NCBI RefSeq assembly: GCF_005519465.1
Contig: NZ_CP027858.1
Location: forward strand, 2,604,001-2,668,000
Reading direction: 5' to 3'
Length of the DNA: 64,000 nt
From: Streptomyces clavuligerus
Lineage (GTDB): Bacteria; Actinomycetota; Actinomycetes; Streptomycetales; Streptomycetaceae
Positions 1 through 8,318 of this stretch are shown piece after piece. Made by a program: the position numbers and the translations under genes. Every line of letters starts with the position of its first letter. The first letter of the stretch is position 1. Under the pieces are notes generated by a model. That model saw only the letters and a list, made by a program, of their open reading frames with translations, was not told the origin of the DNA and ran no database searches.

Positions 1-108
1 CAGGACGTCAAGTCCCGCCTTGGCCAGGTAGTACGCGGCAGTGGAACCGGCCGGGCCCGCCCCGACGACGATCACATCGGCACTGTGCTCGGAGAGGGGC
101 TCGGTCAC
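1..108 (-). CDS. FAD-dependent oxidoreductase, geranylgeranyl reductase type (N-terminal part only)
   Basis: Only the first 36 codons are inside the window; the gene continues to the left. The reading frame begins with GTG at 108-106, a few bases after a GGAGA ribosome site. Residues 11-24 read DVIVVGAGPAGSTA, the dinucleotide-binding fingerprint of FAD oxidoreductases, followed by AYYLAKAGLDVL. In Streptomyces a geranylgeranyl reductase family flavoprotein commonly sits beside menG, where it may saturate isoprenoid side chains. That assignment rests on context and on the short N-terminus. Any GxGxxG flavoprotein monooxygenase would look alike over this length. Confidence 0.6.
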   Translation of the reverse strand, partial: MTEPLSEHSADVIVVGAGPAGSTAAYYLAKAGLDVL

Positions 109-206
109 GGTTGAATCTCCCGAAGACTCGATCAGACGTGCTTGTACGGCACAGGACGTGTGCAGTCTATGGGGACGTACTGATCCACCGACCGAAGGGC
201 TCCCTC

Positions 207-713
207 ATGAGCAGGCTCCTCCCCGCCGTCACCCTGCGTGTGCCCACCGACGAGGACGCCCTCGCCTGGCACCGGGTCTTCGCGGACTCCGAGGTGATGC
301 GGTACCTGGGCGGGCGCCCGTCCGAGCTGTCCGTGTACGAGGAACTGACGGCGCGCCAGCGCCGCCACGACGCCGAACTCGGCTACTGCCTGTGGACGCT
401 GCTCGACGAGGAGGGCGAGGTCATCGGGTTCACCGGCGCCCAGCCCTGGCCGCACCGGGACCGGGGTCCGGTCGGCGAGATCGAGATCGGCTGGCGGCTG
501 GGGCGGGCGGCCTGGGGGAAGGGCTACGCGAGCGCCGCCGCCGACACCACACTGGAGCGGCTGCGCACAGCGGGCGTCGACCGGGTCGTCGCGGTCGTGG
601 ACTCCGGCAACGAGCGCTCCATCGCGGTGACCCGGCGGCTGGGGATGGAGGCGGGCGAGAGCCACGAGGTGACGCCGGGGCGGACGGCGCGCTGCTTCCG
701 GCTGGCGCTGTAG
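207..713 (+). CDS. GNAT family N-acetyltransferase (RimJ/RimL-like)
   Basis: A 168-residue acetyltransferase. The acetyl-CoA-binding region is visible as EIGWRLGRAAWGKGYASAAA, followed by NERSIAVTRRLGM, the usual ending of motif A and motif B in RimJ/RimL-type GNAT enzymes. An upstream TTG at 111 would lengthen the product to 200 residues, but ATG 207 follows GAAGGG and starts exactly where GNAT homology begins (LLPAVTLRVPTDEDALAWHRVF). It is divergent from the flavoprotein at the left edge and convergent with menG. Substrate unknown: members acetylate ribosomal proteins, antibiotics or small amines. Confidence 0.8.
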   Translation: MSRLLPAVTLRVPTDEDALAWHRVFADSEVMRYLGGRPSELSVYEELTARQRRHDAELGYCLWTLLDEEGEVIGFTGAQPWPHRDRGPVGEIEIGWRLGRAAWGKGYASAAADTTLERLRTAGVDRVVAVVDSGNERSIAVTRRLGMEAGESHEVTPGRTARCFRLAL

Positions 714-792
714 CCGGTCCGGCGGGCGGGTCCCGTACGTGTTTCCGCGCGTCCGGACCGGCCCGCCGCCCCACGGCGACGGCGACAGCGGG

Positions 793-1485
793 TCAGACCT
801 TGGTGCCCCGGTGCAGGGCGACGATCCCGCCGGAGAGGTTCCGCCAGGCCACCTGGGACCAGCCGGCCTTCTGGAGCAGCCCCGCCAGTTCGGGCTGCTC
901 GGGCCAGTCCTGGATGGACTCGGCGAGATAGACGTACGCCTCCGGGTTGGAGGAGACGGCGCGGGCGACCGGCGGCAGCGCCCGCATCAGATACTCCTCG
1001 TACACCTTCCGGAACGGCCCCCAGGTCGGGTGGGAGAACTCGCAGACCACGATCCGGCCGCCCGGCCTGGTCACCCGCAGCATCTCCCGCAGCGCCCCCT
1101 CGGTGTCCTGCACATTGCGCAGTCCGAACGAGATGGTGACCGCGTCGAAGACGTCGTCGCGGAACGGGAGCCGGGTCGCGTCACCGGCCGTCAGCGGCAT
1201 CCACGGACGGCGGCTCTTGCCCACCGTGAGCATGCCGAGCGAGAAGTCGCAGGGCACCACCCAGGCACCGGCCCCGCTGAACGGGAGGGACGAGGTGCCC
1301 GTCCCGGCGGCGAGGTCGAGCACCTTCTGGCCGGGGCGCGGATCGACCGCCCTGGTGACCTCCCTGCGCCATCTGCGGTCCTGGCCCAGCGACAGCACAT
1401 CGTTGGTGAGGTCGTAGTTCTTCGCGACGTCGTCGAACATCGCGGCGACATCGTCCGGCTGCTTGTCCAGGGAGGCTCGGTTCAC
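793..1485 (-). CDS. menG: Demethylmenaquinone methyltransferase MenG/UbiE
   Basis: Catalyses the last step of menaquinone synthesis, the SAM-dependent C-methylation of demethylmenaquinone. The SAM-binding motif I is [15 protein letters not shown] near residue 57, and the family signatures [11 protein letters not shown] and [13 protein letters not shown] follow. GTG 1485 gives [10 protein letters not shown], the usual actinobacterial N-terminus, and a 230-residue product typical of the family; ATG 1494 would add three residues. It lies downstream of an amidohydrolase-like gene and mqnC on the same strand, so it is part of a menaquinone gene group made by the futalosine route, whose late steps share this methyltransferase with the classical route. 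Confidence 0.95.
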   Translation of the reverse strand: MNRASLDKQPDDVAAMFDDVAKNYDLTNDVLSLGQDRRWRREVTRAVDPRPGQKVLDLAAGTGTSSLPFSGAGAWVVPCDFSLGMLTVGKSRRPWMPLTAGDATRLPFRDDVFDAVTISFGLRNVQDTEGALREMLRVTRPGGRIVVCEFSHPTWGPFRKVYEEYLMRALPPVARAVSSNPEAYVYLAESIQDWPEQPELAGLLQKAGWSQVAWRNLSGGIVALHRGTKV

Positions 1486-1517
1486 GCCGCCCATTCAAGC
1501 AGGGCGCCCCGGGGCGG

Positions 1518-2180
1518 CTACGCGCGGCGGTGCACCAGGCGTCCGCCGAGGACGGTGGCGACGCACTCGGCCCCGGCGGCCAGCCGGGCGGCGACCGCTC
1601 CGGGGCCGTCCGCGCCCTCCGCGCCCCCGAGGAAGGCGGTCAGGGCCCGTGGGTCCGGTGCGCCGGGGAGGGCGAAGACGGCGAGATCGGCCGGTCCGCC
1701 GACGGCCGGTGCCCCGCTCAGGGTCAGCTCGGGGGCGCCCGGGGGCGCGGGCCGGGTGCGGAGCCCGGAGCGGGCCACCGCCGTGTGCGCCGAGGGCCGG
1801 GCGAAGGGCCCGGAGACCGTGGTGACGCCCCGGGCGAGGAGCCGCTGCACCCCGCGCCGGTCGCTGCCGCCCCAGCGGGTCCCGTCCGGCGCCAGCGCGC
1901 TCAGCGCGGCGCCGGTCAGCGGCTCGGTGCCGAGCGCGTCGGCCTCGCGGGGGTCGGGGTGGTAGGCGCCCTGGAGCAGCTCGGCGGCGCGGGTGTGCCA
2001 CAGCCCCGCCGTGAGCACCCCGGGCCAGCGGCGCTCCCGGGCCCCGGGGTGGGCGCCCGCCAGCTCCGCGGCCGGGCCGAGCGCGACGATCCGCCCGGCG
2101 CCGACGAGGACGGCGTACGGGCCGGGCACCGGGGAGCCGTCGGCGGTCAGCAGGACGTCTGCCGTGTGGAGGGTGAGCAC
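1518..2180 (-). CDS. Imidazolonepropionase-like domain protein (amidohydrolase remnant fold)
   Basis: A 220-residue protein starting with GTG 2180, 19 bases after the mqnC stop. The N-terminus (LTLHTADVLLTADGSPVPGPYAVLVGAGRIVALGP) resembles the beta-sandwich domain of metal-dependent amidohydrolases, and the C-terminus (GGPADLAVFALPG...VLGGRLVHRRA) resembles the returning strands of the same domain. The HxH metal motif and the catalytic aspartate of true deaminases are not apparent, so it may be catalytically altered. Streptomyces genomes often carry such a protein directly after mqnC. This position suggests a link to futalosine metabolism, perhaps purine-side product handling, but no function is known to me. 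Confidence 0.7.
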   Translation of the reverse strand: MLTLHTADVLLTADGSPVPGPYAVLVGAGRIVALGPAAELAGAHPGARERRWPGVLTAGLWHTRAAELLQGAYHPDPREADALGTEPLTGAALSALAPDGTRWGGSDRRGVQRLLARGVTTVSGPFARPSAHTAVARSGLRTRPAPPGAPELTLSGAPAVGGPADLAVFALPGAPDPRALTAFLGGAEGADGPGAVAARLAAGAECVATVLGGRLVHRRA

Positions 2181-2199
2181 CCGCGGGACCGTCCGGCGC

Positions 2200-3399
2200 T
2201 CAGCGGGCGTCGAGGAGCTTGAGCTCGGGGTGGGCGGTGCCACCCGCGATCGCGGTCGAGGAGATGTGGGAGACCACCCGCTCGTCGGCCGGGTCGTCCG
2301 CCGGGTCCTCGTGGACGAGGAGGTGCTCGTACGTCGTGGCCCGCTGGGCCGGGACCCGGCCCGCCGCGCGGATGAGGTCGATGATCTCCTGGCGGTTGGA
2401 GCGGTGCTTGGCGCCCGCCGAGGAGACGACGTTCTCCTCCAGCATGATCGAGCCGAGGTCGTCGGCGCCGTAGTGCAGGGAGAGCTGTCCGACCTCCTTG
2501 CCGGTGGTGAGCCAGGAGCCCTGGACATGGGCGACGTTGTCGAGGAAGAGCCGGGCGACCGCGATGATCCGCAGATACTCGAAGAGCGTGGCCTGCGTGC
2601 GGCCCTTCAGATGGTTGTTCTCGGGCTGGTAGGTGTACGGGATGAAGGCACGGAAGCCGCCCGTACGGTCCTGGACGTCGCGGATCATCCGCAGATGCTC
2701 GATCCGCTCGGCGTTGGTCTCGCCGGTGCCCATCAGCATGGTGGAGGTGGACTCCACGCCCAGGCCATGGGCGATCTCCATGATCTCCAGCCAGCGCTCG
2801 CCGGACTCCTTGAGCGGGGCGATCGCCTTGCGGGGGCGCTCGGGCAGCAGCTCGGCACCGGCGCCCGCGAACGAGTCGAGACCGGCGGCGTGGATGCGCT
2901 CGATGGCCTCCTGCGCGGAGACCCCGGAGATCCGGGCCATGTGCTCGACCTCGGAGGCGCCCAGCGAGTGGATCACCAGCTGGGGGAACGCCTGCTTGAT
3001 GGCCGAGAAGTGCTCCTCGTAGTACTCGACGCCGAAGTCGGGGTGGTGGCCGCCCTGGAACATGATCTGGGTGCCGCCCAGCTCGACGGTCTCCGCGCAG
3101 CGGCGCAGGATGTCGTCGAGGTTCCGGGTCCAGCCCTTGGCCGTGTCCTTCGGCGCCGCGTAGAAGGCGCAGAAGCGGCAGGCCGTGACGCAGACGTTGG
3201 TGTAGTTGATATTGCGTTCGATGATGTACGTCGCGATGTGCTCGGTGCCCGCGTAACGGCGGCGGCGCACGGCGTCGGCGGCGCGGCCCAGGGCGTGCAG
3301 CGGGGCGGAGCGGTAGAGGTCCAGCGCCTCCTCCGGCGTGATCCGGCCTCCTGCGGCGGCACGGTCCAGCACGGACTGAAGGTCGGCCTTCTCGGTCAC
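2200..3399 (-). CDS. mqnC: Cyclic dehypoxanthinyl futalosine synthase MqnC (radical SAM)
   Basis: Radical SAM enzyme that cyclises dehypoxanthine futalosine in the futalosine pathway to menaquinone. The iron-sulfur cluster cysteines form the Cx3Cx2C motif CVTACRFC at residues 70-77. Family blocks GGHHPDFGVEYYE and TYQPENNHLKG are present. The start GTG 3399 follows AGGTGAACCCG and gives 399 residues; the open frame extends further upstream, but that part is low-complexity and unlike the family. It is followed by the imidazolonepropionase-like gene and preceded 228 bases away by mqnA on the same strand. In S. coelicolor mqnC (SCO4550) and mqnA (SCO4506) are, from the literature, well separated, so the neighbourhood is tighter here. 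Confidence 0.97.
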   Translation of the reverse strand: MTEKADLQSVLDRAAAGGRITPEEALDLYRSAPLHALGRAADAVRRRRYAGTEHIATYIIERNINYTNVCVTACRFCAFYAAPKDTAKGWTRNLDDILRRCAETVELGGTQIMFQGGHHPDFGVEYYEEHFSAIKQAFPQLVIHSLGASEVEHMARISGVSAQEAIERIHAAGLDSFAGAGAELLPERPRKAIAPLKESGERWLEIMEIAHGLGVESTSTMLMGTGETNAERIEHLRMIRDVQDRTGGFRAFIPYTYQPENNHLKGRTQATLFEYLRIIAVARLFLDNVAHVQGSWLTTGKEVGQLSLHYGADDLGSIMLEENVVSSAGAKHRSNRQEIIDLIRAAGRVPAQRATTYEHLLVHEDPADDPADERVVSHISSTAIAGGTAHPELKLLDAR

Positions 3400-3627
3400 C
3401 GGGTTCACCTTTTCGCGAGTTCGACAGTAATTTCCGACGGTTCCGGCGGTTCTGACGGTTCCGGCGGGAGTCCGGCGCGCGACCGGCCGGCGGCCTGTCA
3501 TCGGCTGGTCAGCGGCGGCTGCGGGCGCGTCCACCCTACGCCAGGCCCCTCGGCGGCCCCGGGCCGGTGCCGGGGTACGGGCGGGGCTCCGGGCCGCGCT
3601 GGCCACCCGGGCGGGGGGCGGCCGGGG

Positions 3628-4518
<891 letters not shown>

Positions 4519-4713
4519 CTAGACCCGTGGACCGGCCGCCCCGCCGCCGGGTGCCCGTGGCGGCGGGTCTCCCCTTGGCTGCGGGGCCTCCCCCCTTACC
4601 CCGCCGCCACCGCCGCGAATCCTCGGATCGTGCGGGACTCGTCAGCGGCGGACGCAGGTTTCAGGCATCCGGGTGAAGTGATCTTTGCCTCTACCGCTGA
4701 GAACACCCTGCGT

Positions 4714-4790
4714 GCTACGCTCAACGCAAGTTGCAGTTTGGTTTCCCTTGCAGTACAGAGCCTGCGGAGCATGTAACCCGCAGGCTTTTG
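4714..4790 (+). promoter_or_regulatory. Cold-shock gene leader: candidate promoters and a terminator-like hairpin
   Basis: The 342 bases between mqnA and the cold-shock gene hold no gene. A hairpin at 4760-4767/4778-4785 (GCCTGCGG pairing with CCGCAGGC, 10-base loop) is followed by TTTTG and then TAGTTTT, which looks like an attenuator inside the 5' leader. Two promoter candidates exist: TGCTACGCT, an extended -10, at 4713-4721, which would put the hairpin in the transcript; and TTGCAG (4731-4736) with 17 bases to TACAGA (4754-4759), which would start transcription inside the hairpin. I cannot choose between them by eye. Confidence 0.4.
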
Positions 4791-4851
4791 TAGTTTTCAG
4801 ACTTGTTTGCAGGTTCTGGAGCAGGGCAACCCTTTGGCCCAAGGAGGGCTT

Positions 4852-5055
4852 ATGGCTACCGGAACCGTCAAGTGGTTCAACGCTGAAAAGGGCTTCGGCT
4901 TCATCGCCCAGGACGGCGGCGGCCCGGATGTCTTCGTCCACTACTCCGCGATCAACGCGACCGGCTTCCGCTCCCTTGAGGAGAACCAGGTCGTGAACTT
5001 CGACGTCACCCAGGGCCCGAAGGGCCCGCAGGCGGAGAACGTCTCCCCGGCCTAA
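4852..5055 (+). CDS. Cold-shock protein (CspA family)
   Basis: A 67-residue single-domain nucleic-acid chaperone. RNP1 (KGFGFIAQD, residues 13-21) and RNP2 (VFVHYS) are intact, and the whole beta-barrel of a CspA-type protein is present, starting [19 protein letters not shown] strong AAGGAGG site lies 5 bases before ATG 4852. The gene has a long structured leader and ends with a strong hairpin terminator, so it is a single-gene unit. Streptomyces species carry several such paralogues, so the exact member cannot be named here. Confidence 0.97.
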   Translation: MATGTVKWFNAEKGFGFIAQDGGGPDVFVHYSAINATGFRSLEENQVVNFDVTQGPKGPQAENVSPA

Positions 5056-5096
5056 TCGGGCCAGGTCGGCGATCGCACCCGACTTAGCAGTACCCA

Positions 5097-5137
5097 AGGA
5101 GCCCCGTCCCTTCCAGGGACGGGGCTCCTGCCTTTTC
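5097..5137 (+). terminator. Rho-independent terminator of the cold-shock gene
   Basis: A perfect 14-base inverted repeat (AGGAGCCCCGTCCC at 5097-5110 with GGGACGGGGCTCCT at 5116-5129) encloses a 5-base loop and is followed by GCCTTTTCC. It lies 41 bases past the stop codon. Confidence 0.9.
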
Positions 5138-5430
5138 CGGAACGGCCCTGTCCGCTCCATTACCGGACCTTTACCGAGTTTTTCGCATGGCATTCACCCG
5201 AATGCCGAGCGGCGTTCACCGGACCCGCCGGAGGGCACGACCGGCGGAGAACCGCGAAGAACCGCGAAGAACGGTGGGGAACGGCGAAGAACGGTGGGGA
5301 AACGGTGGAAACGACGGCCGGGCCCCTTCTCCGCCGCGTGCGGACCTGCACGGCGGAGAAGGGGCCCGGTTGGGTTACGGGCCCCGCGGGGCCCGGAGCG
5401 GGGCCCGCAGGCCCCGTCCCGGGGTCGCGG

Positions 5431-6777
5431 TCAGGCGGTGGCGGGGACCCGGTCCTGCGGAACGGTCGCCTCCGGGGCCTCGTCGATCGGCGAGGCGGTG
5501 GCCGAGGAGTACGCGTCGTGGTCGAGGATCTTCTCCCGGGCGGCGACGATCACCGGGACCAGCGCCTGGCCCGCCACATTGGTGGCCGTCCGGATCATGT
5601 CGATGATCGGGTCGATGGCCATCAGCAGACCCACGCCCTCCAGCGGAAGGCCCAGCGTGGAGAGGGTCAGGGTGAGCATGACCGTCGCGCCGGTCAGACC
5701 GGCGGTCGCCGCCGAGCCCACCACGGAGACAAAGGCGATCAGCAGATAGTCCTGGATGCCGAGCTGGACGTCGAAGATCTCCGCGACGAAGATCGCCGCC
5801 AGCGCCGGGTAGATCGCGGCGCAGCCGTCCATCTTGGTGGTGGCGCCGAAGGGCACCGCGAAGGAGGCGTACTCCTTGGGCACGCCCAGCCGCTCGGTGA
5901 CCCGCTGGGTGACCGGCATGGTGCCGACCGAGGAGCGGGAGACGAAGGCGAGCTGGATCGCGGGCCAGGCGCCCCGGAAGAAGTGGATCGGATTGACCTT
6001 GGCCACGGTCGCGAGCAACAGCGGGTAGACGCCGAAGAGCACGATCGCGCAGCCGATGTAGACATCGGCGGTGAAGGTGGCGTACTTGCTGATGAGATCC
6101 CAGCCGTAGTCGGCGACGGCATAGCCGATCAGACCGACGGTGCCCAGCGGGGCGAGGCGGATGACCCACCACAGGGCCTTCTGGAGCAGCTCCAGAACGG
6201 ACTCGCTGAGGGTGAGGATCGGCTTGGCCTTCTCCCCGAGGGAGAGCGCGGCGATACCGGCGACGGCGGCCAGGAAGACGATCTGGAGCACCTTCAGCTC
6301 GGTGAAGGGCGTGATGATGTCGGTGGGGACGATTCCGGTGAGGAAGTCGATCCAGGTGCCCTGCTTCTCCGGGAGCTGTCCGTCCTTCGGGGTGAGGCCG
6401 GTACCCGCGCCGGGGCTGGTGAGCAGGCCGAGGGCGAGGCCGATGCCGACCGCGATCAGCGAGGTGATCAGGAACCAGAGCAGGGTGCGGCCGGCCAGCC
6501 GGGCGGCGTTGTTGACCTTGCGGAGGTTGGTGATCGACACCAGGATCGCGAAGAAGACCAGGGGGGCCACGGCCAGCTTCAGCAGCCGGACGAAGATGGT
6601 GCCGATCTGGCTCAGGGTCTCCTTGAGCCAGCCGATGTCCTGGCCCCGGGCGAGCCAGCCGAGCGCGGCGCCGAGCACCAGACCGAGGACGATCTGCGCC
6701 CAGAACGGGACCTTGGGTATACGGAAGCCGGAGCCCGAGGGGGCCCCGGTCGTGGTGGACGCGGCGTTCGCGGACAC
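5431..6777 (-). CDS. Dicarboxylate/amino acid:cation symporter (DAACS family); cystine uptake possible
   Basis: A polytopic membrane transporter of the DctA/GltP/TcyP family, about 448 residues. Family marks are the serine-rich loop SRSSVGTMPVTQ, the block FAVPFGATTKMDGCAA and the substrate-site segment DPIIDMIRTATNVAGQ. GTG 6777 is preferred because GGAG (6788-6785) lies 7 bases before it; GTG 6783 has only one base of spacing. Members move C4-dicarboxylates, glutamate/aspartate or cystine with Na+ or H+. The cysteine-rich leader peptide about 190 bases upstream on the same strand points to sulfur-amino-acid control, hence a TcyP-like cystine role, which is inference. Confidence 0.9.
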   Translation of the reverse strand: MSANAASTTTGAPSGSGFRIPKVPFWAQIVLGLVLGAALGWLARGQDIGWLKETLSQIGTIFVRLLKLAVAPLVFFAILVSITNLRKVNNAARLAGRTLLWFLITSLIAVGIGLALGLLTSPGAGTGLTPKDGQLPEKQGTWIDFLTGIVPTDIITPFTELKVLQIVFLAAVAGIAALSLGEKAKPILTLSESVLELLQKALWWVIRLAPLGTVGLIGYAVADYGWDLISKYATFTADVYIGCAIVLFGVYPLLLATVAKVNPIHFFRGAWPAIQLAFVSRSSVGTMPVTQRVTERLGVPKEYASFAVPFGATTKMDGCAAIYPALAAIFVAEIFDVQLGIQDYLLIAFVSVVGSAATAGLTGATVMLTLTLSTLGLPLEGVGLLMAIDPIIDMIRTATNVAGQALVPVIVAAREKILDHDAYSSATASPIDEAPEATVPQDRVPATA

Positions 6778-6967
6778 GGACACACTCCAGTGGCGGCGGT
6801 TGGGGAGAAGGGTGAGGGGGTGCGGCGCCCGTGCGCGTGGGGGCGGTCCGCGTGTGCTGTCGGGGCCTGGGCCACCGGACGCGGCTTGTCCGGATCAGGC
6901 CGGATCAACGCGGTGCGATCGGACCGGTGCGCGGGTGGATCGGGGGGAGCCGATCCGGGCCGTGCAG

Positions 6968-7027
6968 TCAGAGCGGACAGTGACAGTACGCGGACATACA
7001 GCGACAGAGGTCGATGTGCAGGCGCAT
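6968..7027 (-). CDS. Cysteine-rich leader peptide (candidate attenuator) upstream of the symporter
   Basis: A 19-codon frame, MRLHIDLCRCMSAYCHCPL, ends at TGA 6970-6968, 190 bases before the symporter start. Four of 19 residues are Cys, and R-x-H-[IV]-D-L-C-R is the motif I know from actinobacterial sulfur-gene leader peptides. Such peptides are thought to sense charged tRNA-Cys by ribosome stalling. No ribosome site precedes ATG 7027. In the same frame ATG 7075 gives a 35-residue version that begins about at the predicted transcription start, so leaderless translation is possible. Confidence 0.6.
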   Translation of the reverse strand: MRLHIDLCRCMSAYCHCPL

Positions 7028-7082
7028 GACGAGGGGAGGCCCCAGGTCGTCGAGGGTGCGCGCTGCTGACTTCATGGCCAGT

Positions 7083-7112
7083 ACATTAACACTTGAACTT
7101 TGAGGACCTCAA
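7083..7112 (-). promoter_or_regulatory. Candidate promoter for leader peptide and symporter
   Basis: Read on the minus strand, TTGAGG (7112-7107) is followed after 18 bases by TAATGT (7088-7083). Both fit vegetative -35/-10 hexamers, and the start would fall near 7076, next to ATG 7075. The surrounding 35 bases are unusually AT-rich for this genome. Confidence 0.5.
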
Positions 7113-7114
7113 AG
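7098..7114. promoter_or_regulatory. Operator-like palindrome overlapping the -35 box
   Basis: CTTTGAGG-A-CCTCAAAG is a perfect 8+1+8 inverted repeat. It covers the predicted -35 hexamer of the leader/symporter promoter, the classical place for a repressor. The binding protein is unknown; no regulator gene adjoins it. Confidence 0.5.
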
Positions 7115-7191
7115 GCCCCCTTTGGGATCTTCGCCACGCGGCCCGGGGGAAGAACCCGGGGAGGCGGGGTGTTGGGGTCGGATTCCGGACA

Positions 7192-7263
7192 CCCGGCACC
7201 CTCAGCCCCGCCCGGCACCCCCCGGCTCCCCCGGCGGGCCCGGCACCCTCAGCCCCGCCCGGC
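7192..7263. repeat. Two 25-base direct repeats in a gene-free GC-rich stretch
   Basis: Bases 7192-7216 and 7239-7263 are identical (each contains GGCACCCTCAGCCCCGCC), offset by 47 bases. The rest of 7120-7344 is C/G low-complexity sequence with no gene that I can support. Confidence 0.7.
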
Positions 7264-7344
7264 GGGCCCGGCGCCCGGATGCCCCGGGCCCGCCGGACAC
7301 CCAGCCCGGACGCCCGGCCCAGGCACCCGGCCCGGACACACGGA

Positions 7345-7383
7345 AGCCCCCGAAGCCTGGCATTCGCCAGGGCGCCGGGGGCT
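7345..7383 (-). terminator. Two-part hairpin downstream of the DUF4229 gene
   Basis: AGCCCCCG (7345-7352) pairs with CGGGGGCT (7376-7383), and inside it CCTGG (7356-7360) pairs with CCAGG (7367-7371). It starts 20 bases past the stop of the minus-strand gene. There is no T-run, as is common for Streptomyces terminators. Confidence 0.6.
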
Positions 7384-7402
7384 CACCACGGGGACCGCGC
7401 GG

Positions 7403-7684
7403 TCAGTCCTCCTGGGTCCGGTGCGAGCTCAGCCGCTGCTTGACCTCGCCCGTCTTGACGATGATCTGCTCGGACATCGCGTCCCGCTGCTTGCGCAGCA
7501 GCACAAAGCTGAGCGGGGCGGAGAGCACCAGCGCCAGCAGCACGACCCAGACGAAGTTGGACCCGCCGAGGCCCTTGGGCAGAATGCCGAACTGGACCAG
7601 GACGGCCACCACCAGGAAGCAGCCGGCGAAGATGCCGAAGCGCATACCGGTGTACTTGAGCGCGGCGCTCGTCTTGGCTGTCAT
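7403..7684 (-). CDS. DUF4229 family small membrane protein
   Basis: A 93-residue protein with two predicted membrane helices (FGIFAGCFLVVAVLVQFGIL and NFVWVVLLALVLSAPLSFVL) followed by a charged cytoplasmic tail RKQRDAMSEQIIVKTGEVKQRL. This two-helix plus basic-tail layout is that of the DUF4229 family found in actinobacteria. ATG 7684 follows AGAGAGTAGG; an upstream in-frame extension to 7747 is unlike the family. Function unknown. Its neighbours, an acetyltransferase and mqnE, lie upstream on the same strand; in many Streptomyces this gene accompanies menaquinone genes, but no role in that pathway is shown. Confidence 0.75.
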   Translation of the reverse strand: MTAKTSAALKYTGMRFGIFAGCFLVVAVLVQFGILPKGLGGSNFVWVVLLALVLSAPLSFVLLRKQRDAMSEQIIVKTGEVKQRLSSHRTQED

Positions 7685-7782
7685 CCCGGGGTGCCTACTC
7701 TCTTCACATCGCCACTCACGACAGATCGTGCCGATCCAGTGAAACACGGCGTCTTCCCGATCATCACGGGCCCCCCGGGGGC

Positions 7783-8307
7783 TCAGCGCAGCGGCAGCAG
7801 CATCGTGACATCGTCGCGGTAGTCGCCCTCGGCCACCCGGATCGCCCCGGGGACCCGGCCGACCTCCTGATAGCCGCAGCCCTCGTAGAACTGCTCCAGG
7901 CCCATCCCGCTGCGGCAGCCGAGCCGTATCGCCGTGATGCCCTCGAAGCCCCGGGCGGCCCCGGCGACCGCGTCCATCAGCGCCCGGCCCTGCCCGGTCC
8001 CCTGGAGCCTGGGGTGGATCATGACCGTGTAGAGCCAGACCCAGTGGGTCATGAGCCGATGGCTGTTGTAGGCGAGGAACGCGGTGGCCACCAGCTCGCC
8101 CCGCTCGTCATGGCCGACGAGCAGCCGCATCCCGCCCTGGGCCACCAGGTCGAGCTGGCGGCCCAGCACGGGCCGGACCTGCTCCGCCGCGACGGGCGGC
8201 ACGAAGCCCACCGCCCCGCCCGCGTTCGTGGCGTCCACCCAGAGCGCGAGGACCCCGTCGTGCAGCGCCGGGTCCAGTTCCGGGTCCAGCGTGAAGCGCA
8301 GTGCCAT
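7783..8307 (-). CDS. GNAT family N-acetyltransferase
   Basis: About 174 residues with the GNAT acetyl-CoA motif region MIHPRLQGTGQGRALMDAV and a following strand-helix ending GLEQFYEGCGYQEVGR. ATG 8307 has GAGG nine bases upstream. GTG 8322 overlaps the mqnE stop as GTGA and would be translationally coupled, adding five residues, so the gene is probably co-transcribed with mqnE either way. The target is unknown. Confidence 0.85.
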   Translation of the reverse strand: MALRFTLDPELDPALHDGVLALWVDATNAGGAVGFVPPVAAEQVRPVLGRQLDLVAQGGMRLLVGHDERGELVATAFLAYNSHRLMTHWVWLYTVMIHPRLQGTGQGRALMDAVAGAARGFEGITAIRLGCRSGMGLEQFYEGCGYQEVGRVPGAIRVAEGDYRDDVTMLLPLR

Positions 8308-8318
8308 GGAGAGGTGCC

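Noticed and set aside
739..1965. Plus-strand 408-codon frame
   Set aside because: Opposite menG and the amidohydrolase-like gene; typical high-GC antisense shadow.
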